Assembly: GCA_037045225.1 (NCBI GenBank)
Contig: JBAOHZ010000009.1
Span: 1,736,001 to 1,800,000 of the forward strand
From: Nitrospira sp.
GTDB taxonomy: Bacteria; Nitrospirota; Nitrospiria; Nitrospirales; Nitrospiraceae
Length of the DNA: 64,000 nt
Direction: 5' to 3'
Each line of letters begins with the position of its first letter. The stretch's first letter is position 1. Positions 42,270-52,700 of this stretch are shown here, piece after piece. Under the pieces are notes generated by a model, which saw nothing but the letters and a program-made list of their open reading frames with translations, did no database searches and was not told the origin of the DNA. Position numbers and translations under genes: made by a program.

Positions 42270-42614
42270 TCACGCGACACGGGAAGATCCTGCGTCCTTG
42301 TGGACTGACTCTATAAATTTATGAATACGTGCTTGCGCGGTCGCACTCATCCTGATGGTTTCAAGCCCAAAGTCACGGCCATCCACCCACTGCACCGTCA
42401 CCCCGTCGACATCGATCGCCCTCGGCTGGTCAGGTAAAAAGACTCGCAGTGTGAGCTTCATTCCAACCGTGACGGGCTTATCCCCCTCAATCCGCCATCC
42501 CTTGACCGAGAGATCACACACCTTGCCGGTTCCAATCAGGCCTTCCCCGAGGTAGTACAGGAAACAGCTCACGGGCACGCGGGAATGGGAACGAGATGTG
42601 TGTGATTGAGCCAT
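42270..42614 (-). CDS. PilZ-domain c-di-GMP-binding protein
   Basis: The 114-residue protein is a stand-alone PilZ domain. It has R-x3-R (RSHSR, residues 8-12) and D-x-S-x-x-G (DLSVKGWRI), the two motifs that grip c-di-GMP, followed by VTVGMKLTLRVFLPDQP and TVQWVDGRDFGLE. Such proteins act as c-di-GMP-responsive switches on motility, polysaccharide or transcription partners. It is the middle member of the PilZ trio. The target is unknown. Confidence 0.88.
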   Translation of the reverse strand: MAQSHTSRSHSRVPVSCFLYYLGEGLIGTGKVCDLSVKGWRIEGDKPVTVGMKLTLRVFLPDQPRAIDVDGVTVQWVDGRDFGLETIRMSATAQARIHKFIESVHKDAGSSRVA

Positions 42615-42788
42615 GATTCGTGGCGAGGAGAATGGGCAGGCCGCCGTATCGTCCTCAACTACAACTCAGTCTACTCGACTCAGTGAGGATGGCCAGGAAT
42701 ATTCTCTTTTTTATCAGGAGGCGCGGGCAGGCCCCTGCACCGCACAGGTTGAGAAGAGGAACAAGGGGGAAGAGGCACAGGGCGGTGG

Positions 42789-43163
42789 TCAGACTAAGGC
42801 GGTCACGAACTGTTCCAGGCGCGCATGCTCATCGGCTTTGATCATGTTTACCTCAATGCCGAATTCCCGCCCCCGCGACCAACGAACGACCGCGCGGTCA
42901 ATAAACACGGTGGGATGTTGATCGGGAAGAAAGACGCAGAGGGTCACGACCGTCCCCGGCTCAATCGGATGGGTTCCGTCGACACGCCAGCCATTGAGGG
43001 AGAGGTTCCAGGCAATGCCGGTTCCTTGAAGCGCATCGCTGGAGTAGTACACAGAACATTGGACGGGAAACCGGCGAAACGACCGCAGCTGGAACCTCGC
43101 AGCGACCGCAGCCGGCGAGGGGCACGAAGCCAAGGGAACGACTTGTTTGCTGCCACCGGTCAT
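42789..43163 (-). CDS. PilZ-domain c-di-GMP-binding protein
   Basis: This ~124-residue PilZ protein has R-x3-R (RSFRR, residues 27-31) and an N-x-S-x-x-G version of the second motif (NLSLNGWRV), then VVTLCVFLPDQHP and VVRWSRGREFGIEV, very like the preceding PilZ protein. The first ~20 residues are an Ala/Ser/Pro-rich extension. The frame could extend to 43244, but that would cover the tRNA gene, so the ATG at 43163 is used. It lies 36 nt after the tRNA-His 3' end on the same strand. Confidence 0.87.
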   Translation of the reverse strand: MTGGSKQVVPLASCPSPAAVAARFQLRSFRRFPVQCSVYYSSDALQGTGIAWNLSLNGWRVDGTHPIEPGTVVTLCVFLPDQHPTVFIDRAVVRWSRGREFGIEVNMIKADEHARLEQFVTALV

Positions 43164-43199
43164 AGGGTATCCGCCTGAATGGTCCGTACCCGTGAGCGT

Positions 43200-43277
43200 T
43201 GGGGTGAGTGACGGGTTTCGAACCCGCGACCTCCGGATCCACAATCCGGCGCTCTAACCAACTGAGCTACACCCACC
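43200..43277 (-). tRNA. tRNA-His (anticodon GTG)
   Basis: Reading the minus strand, the cloverleaf is complete: acceptor GTGGGTG pairs with CACTCAC (one G-U), the D-stem is GCTC/GAGC, the anticodon stem CCGGA/TCCGG carries loop TTGTGGA with anticodon GTG, and the T-arm is GCGGG-TTCGAAA-CCCGT. There is an extra G at -1 opposite C73, the identity mark of tRNA-His. CCA is encoded in the genome. pyrF lies upstream and a PilZ gene directly downstream on the same strand. Confidence 0.95.
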
Positions 43278-43444
43278 ACACTCGGCCAACGAGGAACGCG
43301 CATCTTAACAAACCCCGAAGAACAGTCGCAACCGCCCGGGAACCCTCCCCCTGACTCATTGTTCGCTGCCTAGAGTGAGCGGGCAACGTCGCGGGGCCTT
43401 CTTCATCACAGCCACAGGGGCGCAATGAACCTGTTCACCAACCG

Positions 43445-44164
43445 TCAACGCTCCCGACGATCGAAGGCCGCTTGCATTTCCTCCAAGATGGCCGCGGCGG
43501 CGGCAGGAGGATCTTGGGCATCGCGAATGGGACGACCAATCACCAGATAGTCGGCACCGGCGGCAATGGTTTGGGTCGGCGTCGTCACCCGCGCATGATC
43601 ATCGGTCCCTTTTCCTGCCGGCCTGACGCCGGGGGTCACAATGACCAGATTCGGCCCCACCTTGGCGCGAATCGCCTGTGGCTCCTCTCCCGACGCCACC
43701 ACACCGTCACAGCCGACCTCAGCCGCCAGCATCGCCCGCGCGGTTACTAGATCCTGGACGCTCCGCTGAATGCCCATCTCCCGCAGATCGTCTCCGTCGA
43801 AATTGGTCAGCACCGTCACGGCCAGCAGCTTGAGATCGGACGGGCCCCGGCCCTGCACCGCCGCGATCAGCGCCTTTCGATTCGCATGAATCGTCAAGAA
43901 CGTGGCCCCCATCGCAGCCACTCGGGCCGTCGCGCGCCGGACGGTTTCTTCAATGTCGAGGAATTTGAGGTCAAGAAACACCCGCTTGCCCCGGTCCACT
44001 AATTTCTGGACGATATCCGGCCCCGCCACCGTGTACAACTCCAGGCCGACTTTCACAAACCGCACCTGGTCTCCCATTCGAGCCACCAACGCATCCGCCT
44101 CCGCGGCAGACGGGACATCCAATGCGACAATCAATCGATCTCGTGCATCAATTCGCGCCATCAT
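43445..44164 (-). CDS. pyrF: Orotidine-5'-phosphate decarboxylase
   Basis: This 239-residue TIM-barrel enzyme decarboxylates OMP to UMP, the last step of pyrimidine synthesis. Its signature is FLDLKFLDIEETV, with the catalytic Asp65, Lys67 and Asp70. Other landmarks are RLIVALDVPS at the start, VKVGLELYTVAG, LLAVTVLTNF and VTPGVRP, then DYLVIGRPI near the C-terminus for phosphate binding. Both ATG codons at the 5' end give equivalent starts. It is upstream of tRNA-His on the same strand and divergent from rpsT. Confidence 0.95.
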   Translation of the reverse strand: MMARIDARDRLIVALDVPSAAEADALVARMGDQVRFVKVGLELYTVAGPDIVQKLVDRGKRVFLDLKFLDIEETVRRATARVAAMGATFLTIHANRKALIAAVQGRGPSDLKLLAVTVLTNFDGDDLREMGIQRSVQDLVTARAMLAAEVGCDGVVASGEEPQAIRAKVGPNLVIVTPGVRPAGKGTDDHARVTTPTQTIAAGADYLVIGRPIRDAQDPPAAAAAILEEMQAAFDRRER

Positions 44165-44279
44165 GTGTACGCCGGCACCGTCGAGATTTCCCCGGGGCCC
44201 AGCTGACTCCTTTCCATGTCCTTGACCTCTCTTCTCATCCTATGCTACAAGCTCAAGCTTTGAACGTAGGAGAATCCGT

Positions 44280-44555
44280 ATGCCTGTTGTGCACAAATCC
44301 ACGATTCGCCGTGCCCGTCAATCTGAGAAGCGTCGTTTACGTAACCGCGCCACCATCAGCTCGGTCCGAAGCATCCTCCGCAAGGTTCAGGATGCGATCA
44401 CGGCCAAGAAGCCGGATGAAGCCAAAGCCACCCTGCGGGAAGCCACGTCAGCTCTCAGCAAAGCGGTCACCAAGGGTGTCCTAAAGCCTAATACGGCCTC
44501 GCGCCGCGTGTCCCGACTCACTGTGCGTGTGAACGCGATCACCGCTTCCGCGTAA
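44280..44555 (+). CDS. rpsT: 30S ribosomal protein S20
   Basis: This 91-residue, very basic protein has the S20 sequence: HKSTIRRARQSEKRRLRNRATISSVRS at the start, then KAVTKGVLKPNTASRRVSRL. S20 binds 16S rRNA and helps early 30S assembly. AGGAG stands 8 nt before the ATG. Its last 17 bp overlap the end of holA on the opposite strand, so there is no space for a terminator between the two genes. Confidence 0.96.
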   Translation: MPVVHKSTIRRARQSEKRRLRNRATISSVRSILRKVQDAITAKKPDEAKATLREATSALSKAVTKGVLKPNTASRRVSRLTVRVNAITASA

Positions 44556-45648
44556 CAGTCCTGACATTCGACACCGGTCTCGAACCCGATGGGCGCGAGG
44601 CCGGTGGTGTTGGATGCACAGGCTCCACCGGTGATGCTGGTTTCTGCGGCTGCCCGCAGAGCCGTAACAACAAGTCCTCCATCACGCGCACGGGGGCACT
44701 GCCACTCCCGCCTTTGAGCTTCGAGTCGGTTTCCAAAAACCATTGAAACGTGTGCGTCAGCTGCGCGTCTGAAAATTGCGCCAGAAAACCACGCACTCGT
44801 GAGGGATCCATTCGTAGCGTCCTGGCCGCTTCGCCTTCCCGACCACCTGACTTGACCTGCTCTTTCATTTTCCACAGCCGTCGGTATTGCCACACCAACG
44901 CGCCGAGAATCCGGAGCGGAGCCTCTCCATTTTCCAAGTTTCTGGCAAGGATTCGTAACGCCCGTCCATGGTCATGCGCTCCTATGGCGTTCATGAGATC
45001 GAACACCGATGCACCGGACTCGGTCCCCCTCAGCGCCTCGACATCCACCGATTGCACAGCCCGGTCGGACGGCACATAGGCGGCGAGCTTCTCCAACTCC
45101 CGCTTCACCGCATAGAGTGATTCGTTTCCCACCTCCTTGAGGAGCTGCGTGGCCTCCTCGTGGAGACGCACTCCCAATGCCGCTGCCTCCTGGCGAATCC
45201 ATGTCGAGAGTTGCGCGTCGCGCAGCGGGGCGCAATTGACCGTCACCGCCCGCTTCGTCAGGGCTTGGGTCCACTTCATCCGCCCGTCCAGCTTGGCGCT
45301 CACCACAATCAACGTCGTTGTGTCGTTGGGAGCCGCGAAATAGGAGAGCAGTTTTTCGCCCTCTCGCGCCGGGAGCTTTTCAAGAGATTTATAGACCACC
45401 ACGCGGCGTTCGGCGAACACCGGGATCTCCGCCGCACAGGCCAACACATCTTCTACCGGGGAGTCGTCACCGTGAAAGATATCGTGATTGAAGCCGCTGT
45501 CCGCCGCCGATCCCAAAGCGGCGGCCTTCAGCGCGGCCACCGATTGGTCGCGGAGATAGTCCTCCTCGCCCACCACGGCATAAATCGGCGCCACCCCGCT
45601 ACGCGCGAGAGACTGTGGCAGCTCCATACTCATGACTGAGGCACTCAT
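44539..45648 (-). CDS. holA: DNA polymerase III delta subunit
   Basis: The 369-residue protein is the clamp-loader delta subunit, which opens the beta clamp for loading on DNA. It has a AAA+-like first domain without Walker motifs (APIYAVVGEEDYLRDQSV; EIPVFAERRVVVYKSLEKLP) and helical domains (ASVFDLMNAIGAHDHGRALRILARNLENGE; ALVWQYRRLWKMKEQ). GSGSAPVRVMEDLLLRLC is typical near the end. The C-terminal ~30 residues are Pro-rich and variable. It is the last gene of the leuS-lptE-holA operon and overlaps rpsT tail to tail. Confidence 0.93.
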   Translation of the reverse strand: MSASVMSMELPQSLARSGVAPIYAVVGEEDYLRDQSVAALKAAALGSAADSGFNHDIFHGDDSPVEDVLACAAEIPVFAERRVVVYKSLEKLPAREGEKLLSYFAAPNDTTTLIVVSAKLDGRMKWTQALTKRAVTVNCAPLRDAQLSTWIRQEAAALGVRLHEEATQLLKEVGNESLYAVKRELEKLAAYVPSDRAVQSVDVEALRGTESGASVFDLMNAIGAHDHGRALRILARNLENGEAPLRILGALVWQYRRLWKMKEQVKSGGREGEAARTLRMDPSRVRGFLAQFSDAQLTHTFQWFLETDSKLKGGSGSAPVRVMEDLLLRLCGQPQKPASPVEPVHPTPPASRPSGSRPVSNVRTVTRKR

Positions 45649-45669
45649 TCGTGGAACGCTCCCATCGCG

Positions 45670-46305
45670 TCAGCGCGCCAAGGCAGGCGGGGGCTCCCCG
45701 GCCGGAGGGGCCTCGGCCTTCACCGGGCGCTGCAACGCCTTCTCTAACTCGCCCGTATCCAGAAAGAGCAGGAATCGGGAGGCGAGATCCTCCGCGACAA
45801 ACCGGCCCGCCTGCTCCAACGCCCGATTCTGCAGCACCCGGTTGAATTGCAGATCTTGCGTCAGAAAAAACTCCGAGGTGCCCTTCGCGACCTGATACCA
45901 GACAACCTTTTTCGTTTTGGCCGCCTCGATCCTCACGCTCACGAGCATTTCCACCCGGCTTTCAAACGTCGTGGTCTGATCGAAACTGAGAGTGGGCAGC
46001 AAAATCTGCATGATCTGTCCGGACATGTAGAGATCGGCGCCCGCCGAGGGGCCCACGATTTCCGCTCCCGCACCGGCCGAGAATTCCCGACGCAGATAGT
46101 TCGCCAGCTTGACTTCAAAATTCGCTTCGTAGGTGCTGTTCGCAATCGGAAGGATGGCCAGCCGTGGCGCATGTGGCCGCTTCGTCTCCGCCACCGGCGC
46201 GCCCCCGACCGTGGGCCCAGCGCCCTGCACCCGGAACTGATACCCACAGGCGGTGAGGATCATCGCAAAAAAACAGACAAGACAAGCTGACAGGTACCGG
46301 TACAC
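45670..46305 (-). CDS. lptE: LPS-assembly lipoprotein LptE
   Basis: This 211-residue lipoprotein has a lipobox (LTAC, Cys20) followed directly by GYQFRV, the usual LptE mature start. The conserved ILPIANSTYEANFEVKLANYLRREF and later strands agree with the LptE fold. LptE plugs the LptD barrel and helps place lipopolysaccharide in the outer leaflet. A Pro/Ala-rich tail ends the protein. The gene lies between leuS (4 bp upstream) and holA, the order known in many Gram-negative genomes. Confidence 0.9.
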   Translation of the reverse strand: MYRYLSACLVCFFAMILTACGYQFRVQGAGPTVGGAPVAETKRPHAPRLAILPIANSTYEANFEVKLANYLRREFSAGAGAEIVGPSAGADLYMSGQIMQILLPTLSFDQTTTFESRVEMLVSVRIEAAKTKKVVWYQVAKGTSEFFLTQDLQFNRVLQNRALEQAGRFVAEDLASRFLLFLDTGELEKALQRPVKAEAPPAGEPPPALAR

Positions 46306-46309
46306 GGCA

Positions 46310-48745
46310 TCACACCACGAAGTTGATCAATTTTTTCTCGACGTATATAACCTTCTTCGGCTCTTTCCCCTGTAGCCATTCGGCGACTTCTTTCTTGGCC
46401 AGCGGCTCCAGCTGATCGCGTGAGGCCCCGGCGTCGACATCGAGTTTCCCCCGCAGTTTTCCGTTCACCTGAATCGGAATCGTCAACCGGTCACTGACCA
46501 CCAAGGCCGGATCGAACTGCGGCCATGCGTACTGGCCGGCGCTCGGTGTGTGACCGAGACGTTCCCACAACTCTTCGCTCAGATGCGGCGCGAACGGTAA
46601 GAGCAACAACACAAACGGTTCCAGCAGACGGCGCGGGCGCTGCTCCAGCTTCGTCATGTCGTTCGTAAACACCATCATCTGCGAGATCGCCGTATTGAAG
46701 CGCAAGGCGTCGATATCGTCGGTCACTTTCTTGATGGTGTGATGGAGCAGTCGCAGTTGCTCGGTTGTCGGCTCGGCATCCGTGACCGCCTGACTCAACG
46801 CACCCTCGTCGCCGACCATCAACCGCCACACCCGATCCAGGAATCGCGTGATCCCTTCCACCCCGCGGGTACTCCAAGGCTTCATCGATTCCAACGGGCC
46901 CATGAACATTTCATAGAGCCGCACCGCGTCGGCACCAAACTGGTCGATCATCTCGTCCGGGTTCACCACATTGCCGCGCGACTTCGACATCTTCTGATTG
47001 TCTTCGCCCAACACAATGCCCTGATGCACGAGTTTCTTGAACGGTTCCGGCGTGCTGACCACCCCGGCATCGAACAAGACCTTGTGCCAGAACCGGCTAT
47101 ACAACAGGTGCAACACCGCATGTTCACTGCCGCCGATGTAGAGGTCCACTGGCATCCAGTAGCGTTCCTTCTCCGGATCGACTACCTGCCCGGCATTCTT
47201 CGGATCGATAAACCGCAGATAATACCAGCAGGATCCGGCCCACTGCGGCATCGTGTTCGTCTCCCGTCGAGCCGGCTTCCCGCTGACAGGATCCGTCGTC
47301 TCCAGCCACTCGTGCAAATTTGCCAAGGGGCTTTCGCCGCTGCCGGAGGGCTTGAAATTCTTCGTCTCAGGCAACGGAAGCGGCAACTGCTCCTCCGGCA
47401 AAGGCCGAGGTTCGCCGTCGACCCACACAATCGGAAAGGGCTCACCCCAATAACGCTGCCTGGCAAAAAGCCAGTCACGCAGCTTGTAATTGATCGTCTT
47501 CTTGCCCCTGCCCTTGCTTTCGAGCCAGGCGATCATTTTGGGGATCGCGTCACTGGGCAACAGTCCATCGAGAGAGCAGGATCCGTCCGGCGTGGCCGAA
47601 TTGATGACACGTCCGCGGTCCGTCTCGACGAAGGCCGCCTTCTCAACCTGCCCGCCTTGAATCACCTCCCGAATCGGCAGGTGATATTGCGTGGCGAAGG
47701 CCCAGTCACGCTCGTCATGCGCAGGTACCGCCATAATCGCGCCGGTGCCGTACGTCATCAGCACATAGTCGGCGATCCAAATCGGCAAGCGCTCCTGGTT
47801 CACCGGGTTGATGGCATACCCGCCGGTGAAGACACCGGTCTTGACCTTGTCCAGCTCCTGACGCTGCAGATCACTCTTGCGGGATGCCGCATCACGATAG
47901 GCCGCGACCTGCTCCTGCTGTGACGGGATCGTCACCACATCGACCAGCGGATGTTCCGGCGCCAACACCATGTAGGTCGCACCGAAGAGCGTGTCGGGGC
48001 GGGTCGTGAACACGCGCAAATTGCCCGTCCGGTCGGCCAAGGGGAAATCGACCTCCGCACCGATCGACCGGCCGATCCAATTCTTCTGCATTTCGAGCGT
48101 GCTGGTCGGCCACTCGACCAGGGTCAGATCTTCAAGCAATCGCTCCGCATAGGCCGTGATCTTCAAGACCCACTGCCGCATCGGCTTACGAATGACATCG
48201 AACCCGCCGACCTCGCTTTTGCCGTCCACAATTTCTTCGTTGGCCAGTACGGTCCCCAACGCAGGACACCAGTTCACCGGCACTTCCGCCACGTAGGCGA
48301 GCCCCCGCTCGAACAGCTTCAGAAAGATCCACTGAGTCCAACGATAGTAATCCTGATCGGTGGTGCTGAGTTCGCGGTCCCAATCGTAGGAGAGCCCGAC
48401 TCGCTTCATTTGCCGCTTAAACGTCGCGACGTTCTGCGCCGTGGTGATGGCGGGATGCACACCGGTTTTCACCGCATACTGCTCGGCAGGCAACCCGAAC
48501 GCATCCCACCCCATAGGATGCAACACGTTGAAGCCACACATCCGTTTGTAGCGGGACACAATGTCTGTGGCGGTATACCCTTCCAAATGCCCGACGTGCA
48601 GGCCCGACCCTGAGGGGTACGGGAACATGTCGAGGCAATAGAACTTAGGCTTCGAGTGATCGTCCAGCGCCCGAAACGGGCGGTGTGTCTCCCAATAGGT
48701 TTGCCACTTCGATTCAAGGGCCTGGTGGTCGTACGCCTTACTCAT
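46310..48745 (-). CDS. leuS: Leucyl-tRNA synthetase
   Basis: This 811-residue class Ia synthetase charges tRNA-Leu. The HIGH motif appears as HVGH in FPYPSGSGLHVGHLEGY, and the KMSKS loop is intact in NQKMSKSRGNVV. The editing (CP1) domain shows TTRPDTLFGATYMVLAPEH. The anticodon-binding and C-terminal domains complete the usual order. The ATG at 48745 starts MSKAYDHQ, the typical N-terminus; the 33-residue longer frame was not used. It is the first gene of the leuS-lptE-holA operon. Confidence 0.96.
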   Translation of the reverse strand: MSKAYDHQALESKWQTYWETHRPFRALDDHSKPKFYCLDMFPYPSGSGLHVGHLEGYTATDIVSRYKRMCGFNVLHPMGWDAFGLPAEQYAVKTGVHPAITTAQNVATFKRQMKRVGLSYDWDRELSTTDQDYYRWTQWIFLKLFERGLAYVAEVPVNWCPALGTVLANEEIVDGKSEVGGFDVIRKPMRQWVLKITAYAERLLEDLTLVEWPTSTLEMQKNWIGRSIGAEVDFPLADRTGNLRVFTTRPDTLFGATYMVLAPEHPLVDVVTIPSQQEQVAAYRDAASRKSDLQRQELDKVKTGVFTGGYAINPVNQERLPIWIADYVLMTYGTGAIMAVPAHDERDWAFATQYHLPIREVIQGGQVEKAAFVETDRGRVINSATPDGSCSLDGLLPSDAIPKMIAWLESKGRGKKTINYKLRDWLFARQRYWGEPFPIVWVDGEPRPLPEEQLPLPLPETKNFKPSGSGESPLANLHEWLETTDPVSGKPARRETNTMPQWAGSCWYYLRFIDPKNAGQVVDPEKERYWMPVDLYIGGSEHAVLHLLYSRFWHKVLFDAGVVSTPEPFKKLVHQGIVLGEDNQKMSKSRGNVVNPDEMIDQFGADAVRLYEMFMGPLESMKPWSTRGVEGITRFLDRVWRLMVGDEGALSQAVTDAEPTTEQLRLLHHTIKKVTDDIDALRFNTAISQMMVFTNDMTKLEQRPRRLLEPFVLLLLPFAPHLSEELWERLGHTPSAGQYAWPQFDPALVVSDRLTIPIQVNGKLRGKLDVDAGASRDQLEPLAKKEVAEWLQGKEPKKVIYVEKKLINFVV

Positions 48746-48969
48746 GGTGTGATCGTCATTTGTGAGGTCATCATTCGTGTTCGGTGAAAGAACGGACGAC
48801 TCTAGCACACGCCGCACGGAGCAACAAGGACGAGGCTGGGCCAATGAAGGCCGATTCGGCCACCAAGGGGAGCCTCGCTTGATCCCTGACGCAACTCCTG
48901 ATCAAATAGCGACACACTCAACACCCGGCCATCGATGCCACCACGGCATTCCACCAGACGCCCACACTG

Positions 48970-49614
48970 ATGTACGCAACCTACATCTTTCCACGACTCA
49001 TGGATTGGGTGCTCCGAGGCGAGCGGTTTCAGGCCGAACGCCGGCAGCTGCTGACATCGGTGCATGGCATCGTCCTGGAAATCGGCTTCGGAACCGGATT
49101 GAACCTGCCACACTATCCCCCGACCGTGACCGCCCTGCATACCGTCGATCCCGCACCACTCTTGCCGGATCGAGTCGCCAGGCGGGTGGCACACGTCTCG
49201 TTCCCCGTTCACTTTCAGCAGAGGAGTGCCGAGCAATTACCCTTTGACGACGCCACCTTCGACGACGTGGTGAGTACGTTCACTCTCTGCACGATTCCGG
49301 ACCCGGTCAGGGCACTACACGACATTCGCCGGGTCCTGAAGCCAGATGGCCGCTTTCTGTTCCTGGAGCACGGCCGCAGCGACGATCCCCTCATCGCCCG
49401 CTGGCAGGATCGGCTCAACCCCCTGCAAAACATCCTGGCCTGCGGTTGCCATCTCAACCGCCGCATCGATCGACTGGTGCTCGACGCCGGCCTGCGACTG
49501 GAACAACTTGATCGGTATTGCCTTCCCGGCGTCCCGAGAATCGGGGGTGACATGTATCGCGGCACCGCCCGCGTCAATGAGCAACCTTCCCCGCAGTTCA
49601 TGTTCAAAGCCTGA
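48970..49614 (+). CDS. Class I SAM-dependent methyltransferase (UbiE/Methyltransf_11-like)
   Basis: The 214-residue protein has a Rossmann-type SAM fold: motif I VLEIGFGTGLNLP, an acidic residue in HTVDPAP, SAEQLPFDDATFDDVVSTFTLCTI as motif II, and LHDIRRVLKPDGRFLFLEHG as motif III. It resembles phospholipid N-methyltransferase and UbiE-type enzymes, which act on lipids or small molecules. There is no signal peptide. The substrate is unknown. The gene stands alone between leuS (divergent) and the kinase gene. Confidence 0.85.
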   Translation: MYATYIFPRLMDWVLRGERFQAERRQLLTSVHGIVLEIGFGTGLNLPHYPPTVTALHTVDPAPLLPDRVARRVAHVSFPVHFQQRSAEQLPFDDATFDDVVSTFTLCTIPDPVRALHDIRRVLKPDGRFLFLEHGRSDDPLIARWQDRLNPLQNILACGCHLNRRIDRLVLDAGLRLEQLDRYCLPGVPRIGGDMYRGTARVNEQPSPQFMFKA

Positions 49615-49754
49615 CACTTGCACGAGCATCTCTCCGTTTTCGGAACCGGCCAAACCGCGGGAGCCCTGAAAGTGGAAAATTGTTTCCCTGACGGAAATTT
49701 TGTAGTAATGGTCTAGCCTGGGGTTCGCCCATGCATCAGACAGGAGTGACCGAG

Positions 49755-52700
49755 ATGGCCTCCTCACCGTCGTTTCCCGACAGGCAGCCGCCGTTGACCT
49801 CTCCATTATCCAAACCATCTGATTCAGCCCGCGACAGCAGCATCGCCCTACAACGGGTCGTGCTCCTGTATGAGGCCATGCCGGCAGCGCTGGTGGCCGG
49901 GCTCGGCTGCGCACTCGCTCTGATCACCGTCAATTGGCATATCGTCCCGCACGACCGGCTGCTCATCTGGCTTGCGTACCACCTGATCCTTATCACAGGC
50001 CGATACGGGCTCGCTCGATCGTTCACGGCCAACAAACCGGGCCCCGCCAACATCTACCGCTGGGACCGGGCGTTTCTGCTCGGCACAACCCTCGCGGGGC
50101 TCGGCTGGGGTGCCTCGGCCCTGTGGTTGTTTCCGGAATCCTCACCGGCCCACCAACTCTTTTTGACTTTCGTACTCGCAGGCATCGCCGCCGGTTCCGT
50201 CTCTACCTTAGCCGCTCGCTTCGACGCCTTTCTGTCTTTCGCCCTACCGATGTTGACGCCACTCATCCTGCGACTCTTCACCCTCAACCATGAGCAAGCC
50301 CTGCCGATGGCGATCTGCACCATGCTCTTCTCGCTGCTCATGGTCTACACGGCGCACCGAGCCTCCCGCACCGTCCAGGAAACCCTCCAGCTGAAATATC
50401 ACAACGCGCAACTGGTGGATCAACTCACCGGTCAGCTACGGGAAGGGGAGCAGATGGAATTGCTCCTCACCATCAAGACCGAACACCATCGCTTCATCAT
50501 GGAGTATGCCCAGGACATCATCTACCGGACAGACGGGAGCGGCCGTTTTACGTTCATCAATCCCGCGGTCGTCCGGCTCCTGGAGTATCACGAGACAGAG
50601 GTGCTCGGCCATCGTGCGCTGGATTTTGTGCACCCCGAGTACCGTCGCTCAACGGAACGCTTTTACTTCCGGCAATTTCTCCGGAAGACGGCCAGCACCT
50701 ATTATGAGTTTCCCCTGATCACCCGCTCTCAACAGATCCTGTGGGTCGGACAAAACGTGCAACTGCTGCAACGCGACCAGGAAGTCATCGGATTTCAGGC
50801 TGTGCTTCGGGATATTTCTGCCCGGAAACAGGCAGAAGAAGCCTTGCGCATCAGCCAGGAGCGATACCGTGCGCTGTTTGAGAGCAGCCCAGAAATGTTG
50901 CTGACCGTCAACGCGCAGGGCACATTGCTCACAGTCAACACCGCCACTGCCGCCGAATTGGGCTATGAGGCCGACGAGCTGAGCGGTTACCCGGCGACTC
51001 TGATCGCGCACCCGGATGATCACGGCAGCATGCAGCAACATTTTGCCGACTGTCTCAGCCGGCCGGGAGAAGCCCTTCGCTGGAGCTTCCGGAAGATGCG
51101 CAAGGACGGCAGCGTGCTCTGGGTGAGGGAAGCGGCCCGGGCCGTGCGCAACCCCGACGGGCAGTACGATATCGTCATCGTGTGCACGAACGTGACCGAA
51201 CAAAAAAACATGGAAGCGGCCCTGACCCAGACACGCCAACTCCTGGAGTCTATCGTCGAGCACATTCCCCACATGGTCTTTGTAAAAGACGCCCAAGAAT
51301 TGCGCTACGTCCAGTTCAACAAAGCGGGCGAGGAACTGACCGGCGTGCCGCGGGAGGCGCTCTTGGGGAAAGACGACTTCGATTTTTTCCCTCATGAGCA
51401 GGCGACATTCTTTACCGCCAGAGACCGCGAAGTCCTGACCAGCGGCATTGTGCTGGACATTCCCGCCGAACCCATCCAGACGAAGCACCATGGCTTGCGA
51501 TGGCTCCATACCAAGAAGGTGCCCCTCTACGACGAGGCCGGCCTGCCGCGTTATATGCTGGGCATTTCGGAAGACATCACGGACCGAAAACAACATGAAG
51601 AAATCGAACAAGGACGGTTGAAGCAATTAGCCGTACAGCAGACCGTCCTGCATGGCCTGGCGGAACATCCTGCCATTCACGGCGGTTACCCCTTGGAGGC
51701 CTTTCCGACTATTGCAGAGAATGCCGCCCACACGCTGTCCGTCGAGCGGGCCAGCATCTGGCTCTTTGACGATACACAGAGCACCCTGATCCTCCAGGAC
51801 CTCTTTGAAGTTACTCCGAAGCAGCACCGTAGCGGATTACGCCTGCCGACTGATAAGTACCCCTCCTTCGTCCTTGCGCTGGATCAAGAACCCTTTGCCC
51901 TCTCTGCACATGACGCCCAAACCGATCCACGCATGAGCGAGCTGACGCTGGATTATTTGGCCCCCTTGAACATCAACGCCGTGCTCGATGCCCCGATCCG
52001 ACGACACGGTAGGGTGATCGGGATCTTATGCATCGAGCACGTCGGCTCCACCAGAACATGGGCCCCGGAAGAACAAACCTTCGCCGGATCCCTGGCCGCC
52101 ATGGCGACCTTAACCCTGGAAGCGTCCGATCGCCGTGAGGCGCAAGAAGCGCTGGAGCACCATGTCCGTGAGCGTACCGACGAATTGCGCCGGACGACCG
52201 GCCATCTTGAGACCATCATCGAAGAGTCCCCTCTGGCCATGATCGAATTGGATCAAACAGGCCTCATCACCACCTGGAATGCCGCCGCCACCGCCCTCTT
52301 CGGATGGACCAAAGACGAGGTGCTGGGCCAAGAACTCCCCTATGTGCCGCCAGGACAGGAAGAGGAGTCCAAAGATTTGTGGACGGCCGCGATGAGCGGC
52401 GCGGCGCCACGGAACCTGGAGCTGTGCCGCCAGAGGAAGGACGGTACCCTGGTGGAGGTGAACATGTGGGGCAGCTCGCTGCAAGGGCCCGGCAGCCAGG
52501 CAGTCGGCGCCATCGGATTCTTCGTCGATATCACGAAGCACAAGCAACTCGAAGACCAGCTCCGGCAGGCCCACAAGATGGAAGCAATCGGCCGCTTAGC
52601 CGGCGGCGTGGCCCACGATTTCAACAACCTGCTCACGGTCATCAACGGAGGCGCCACGCTCTTGCTGGAACAGGTACGGGCCGAAGATCCACTGAATCAT

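Noticed and set aside
43164..43244. N-terminal extension of the PilZ protein
   Set aside because: It would translate through the tRNA-His gene; a better ATG exists at 43163.
46739..47923. 394-codon frame opposite leuS
   Set aside because: leuS is certain on the minus strand with intact synthetase motifs; the opposite frame has no recognisable protein features.
50649..51626. 325-codon minus-strand frame inside the kinase gene
   Set aside because: It is antisense to clear PAS domains and shows no signal, domain or ribosome-binding site of its own.
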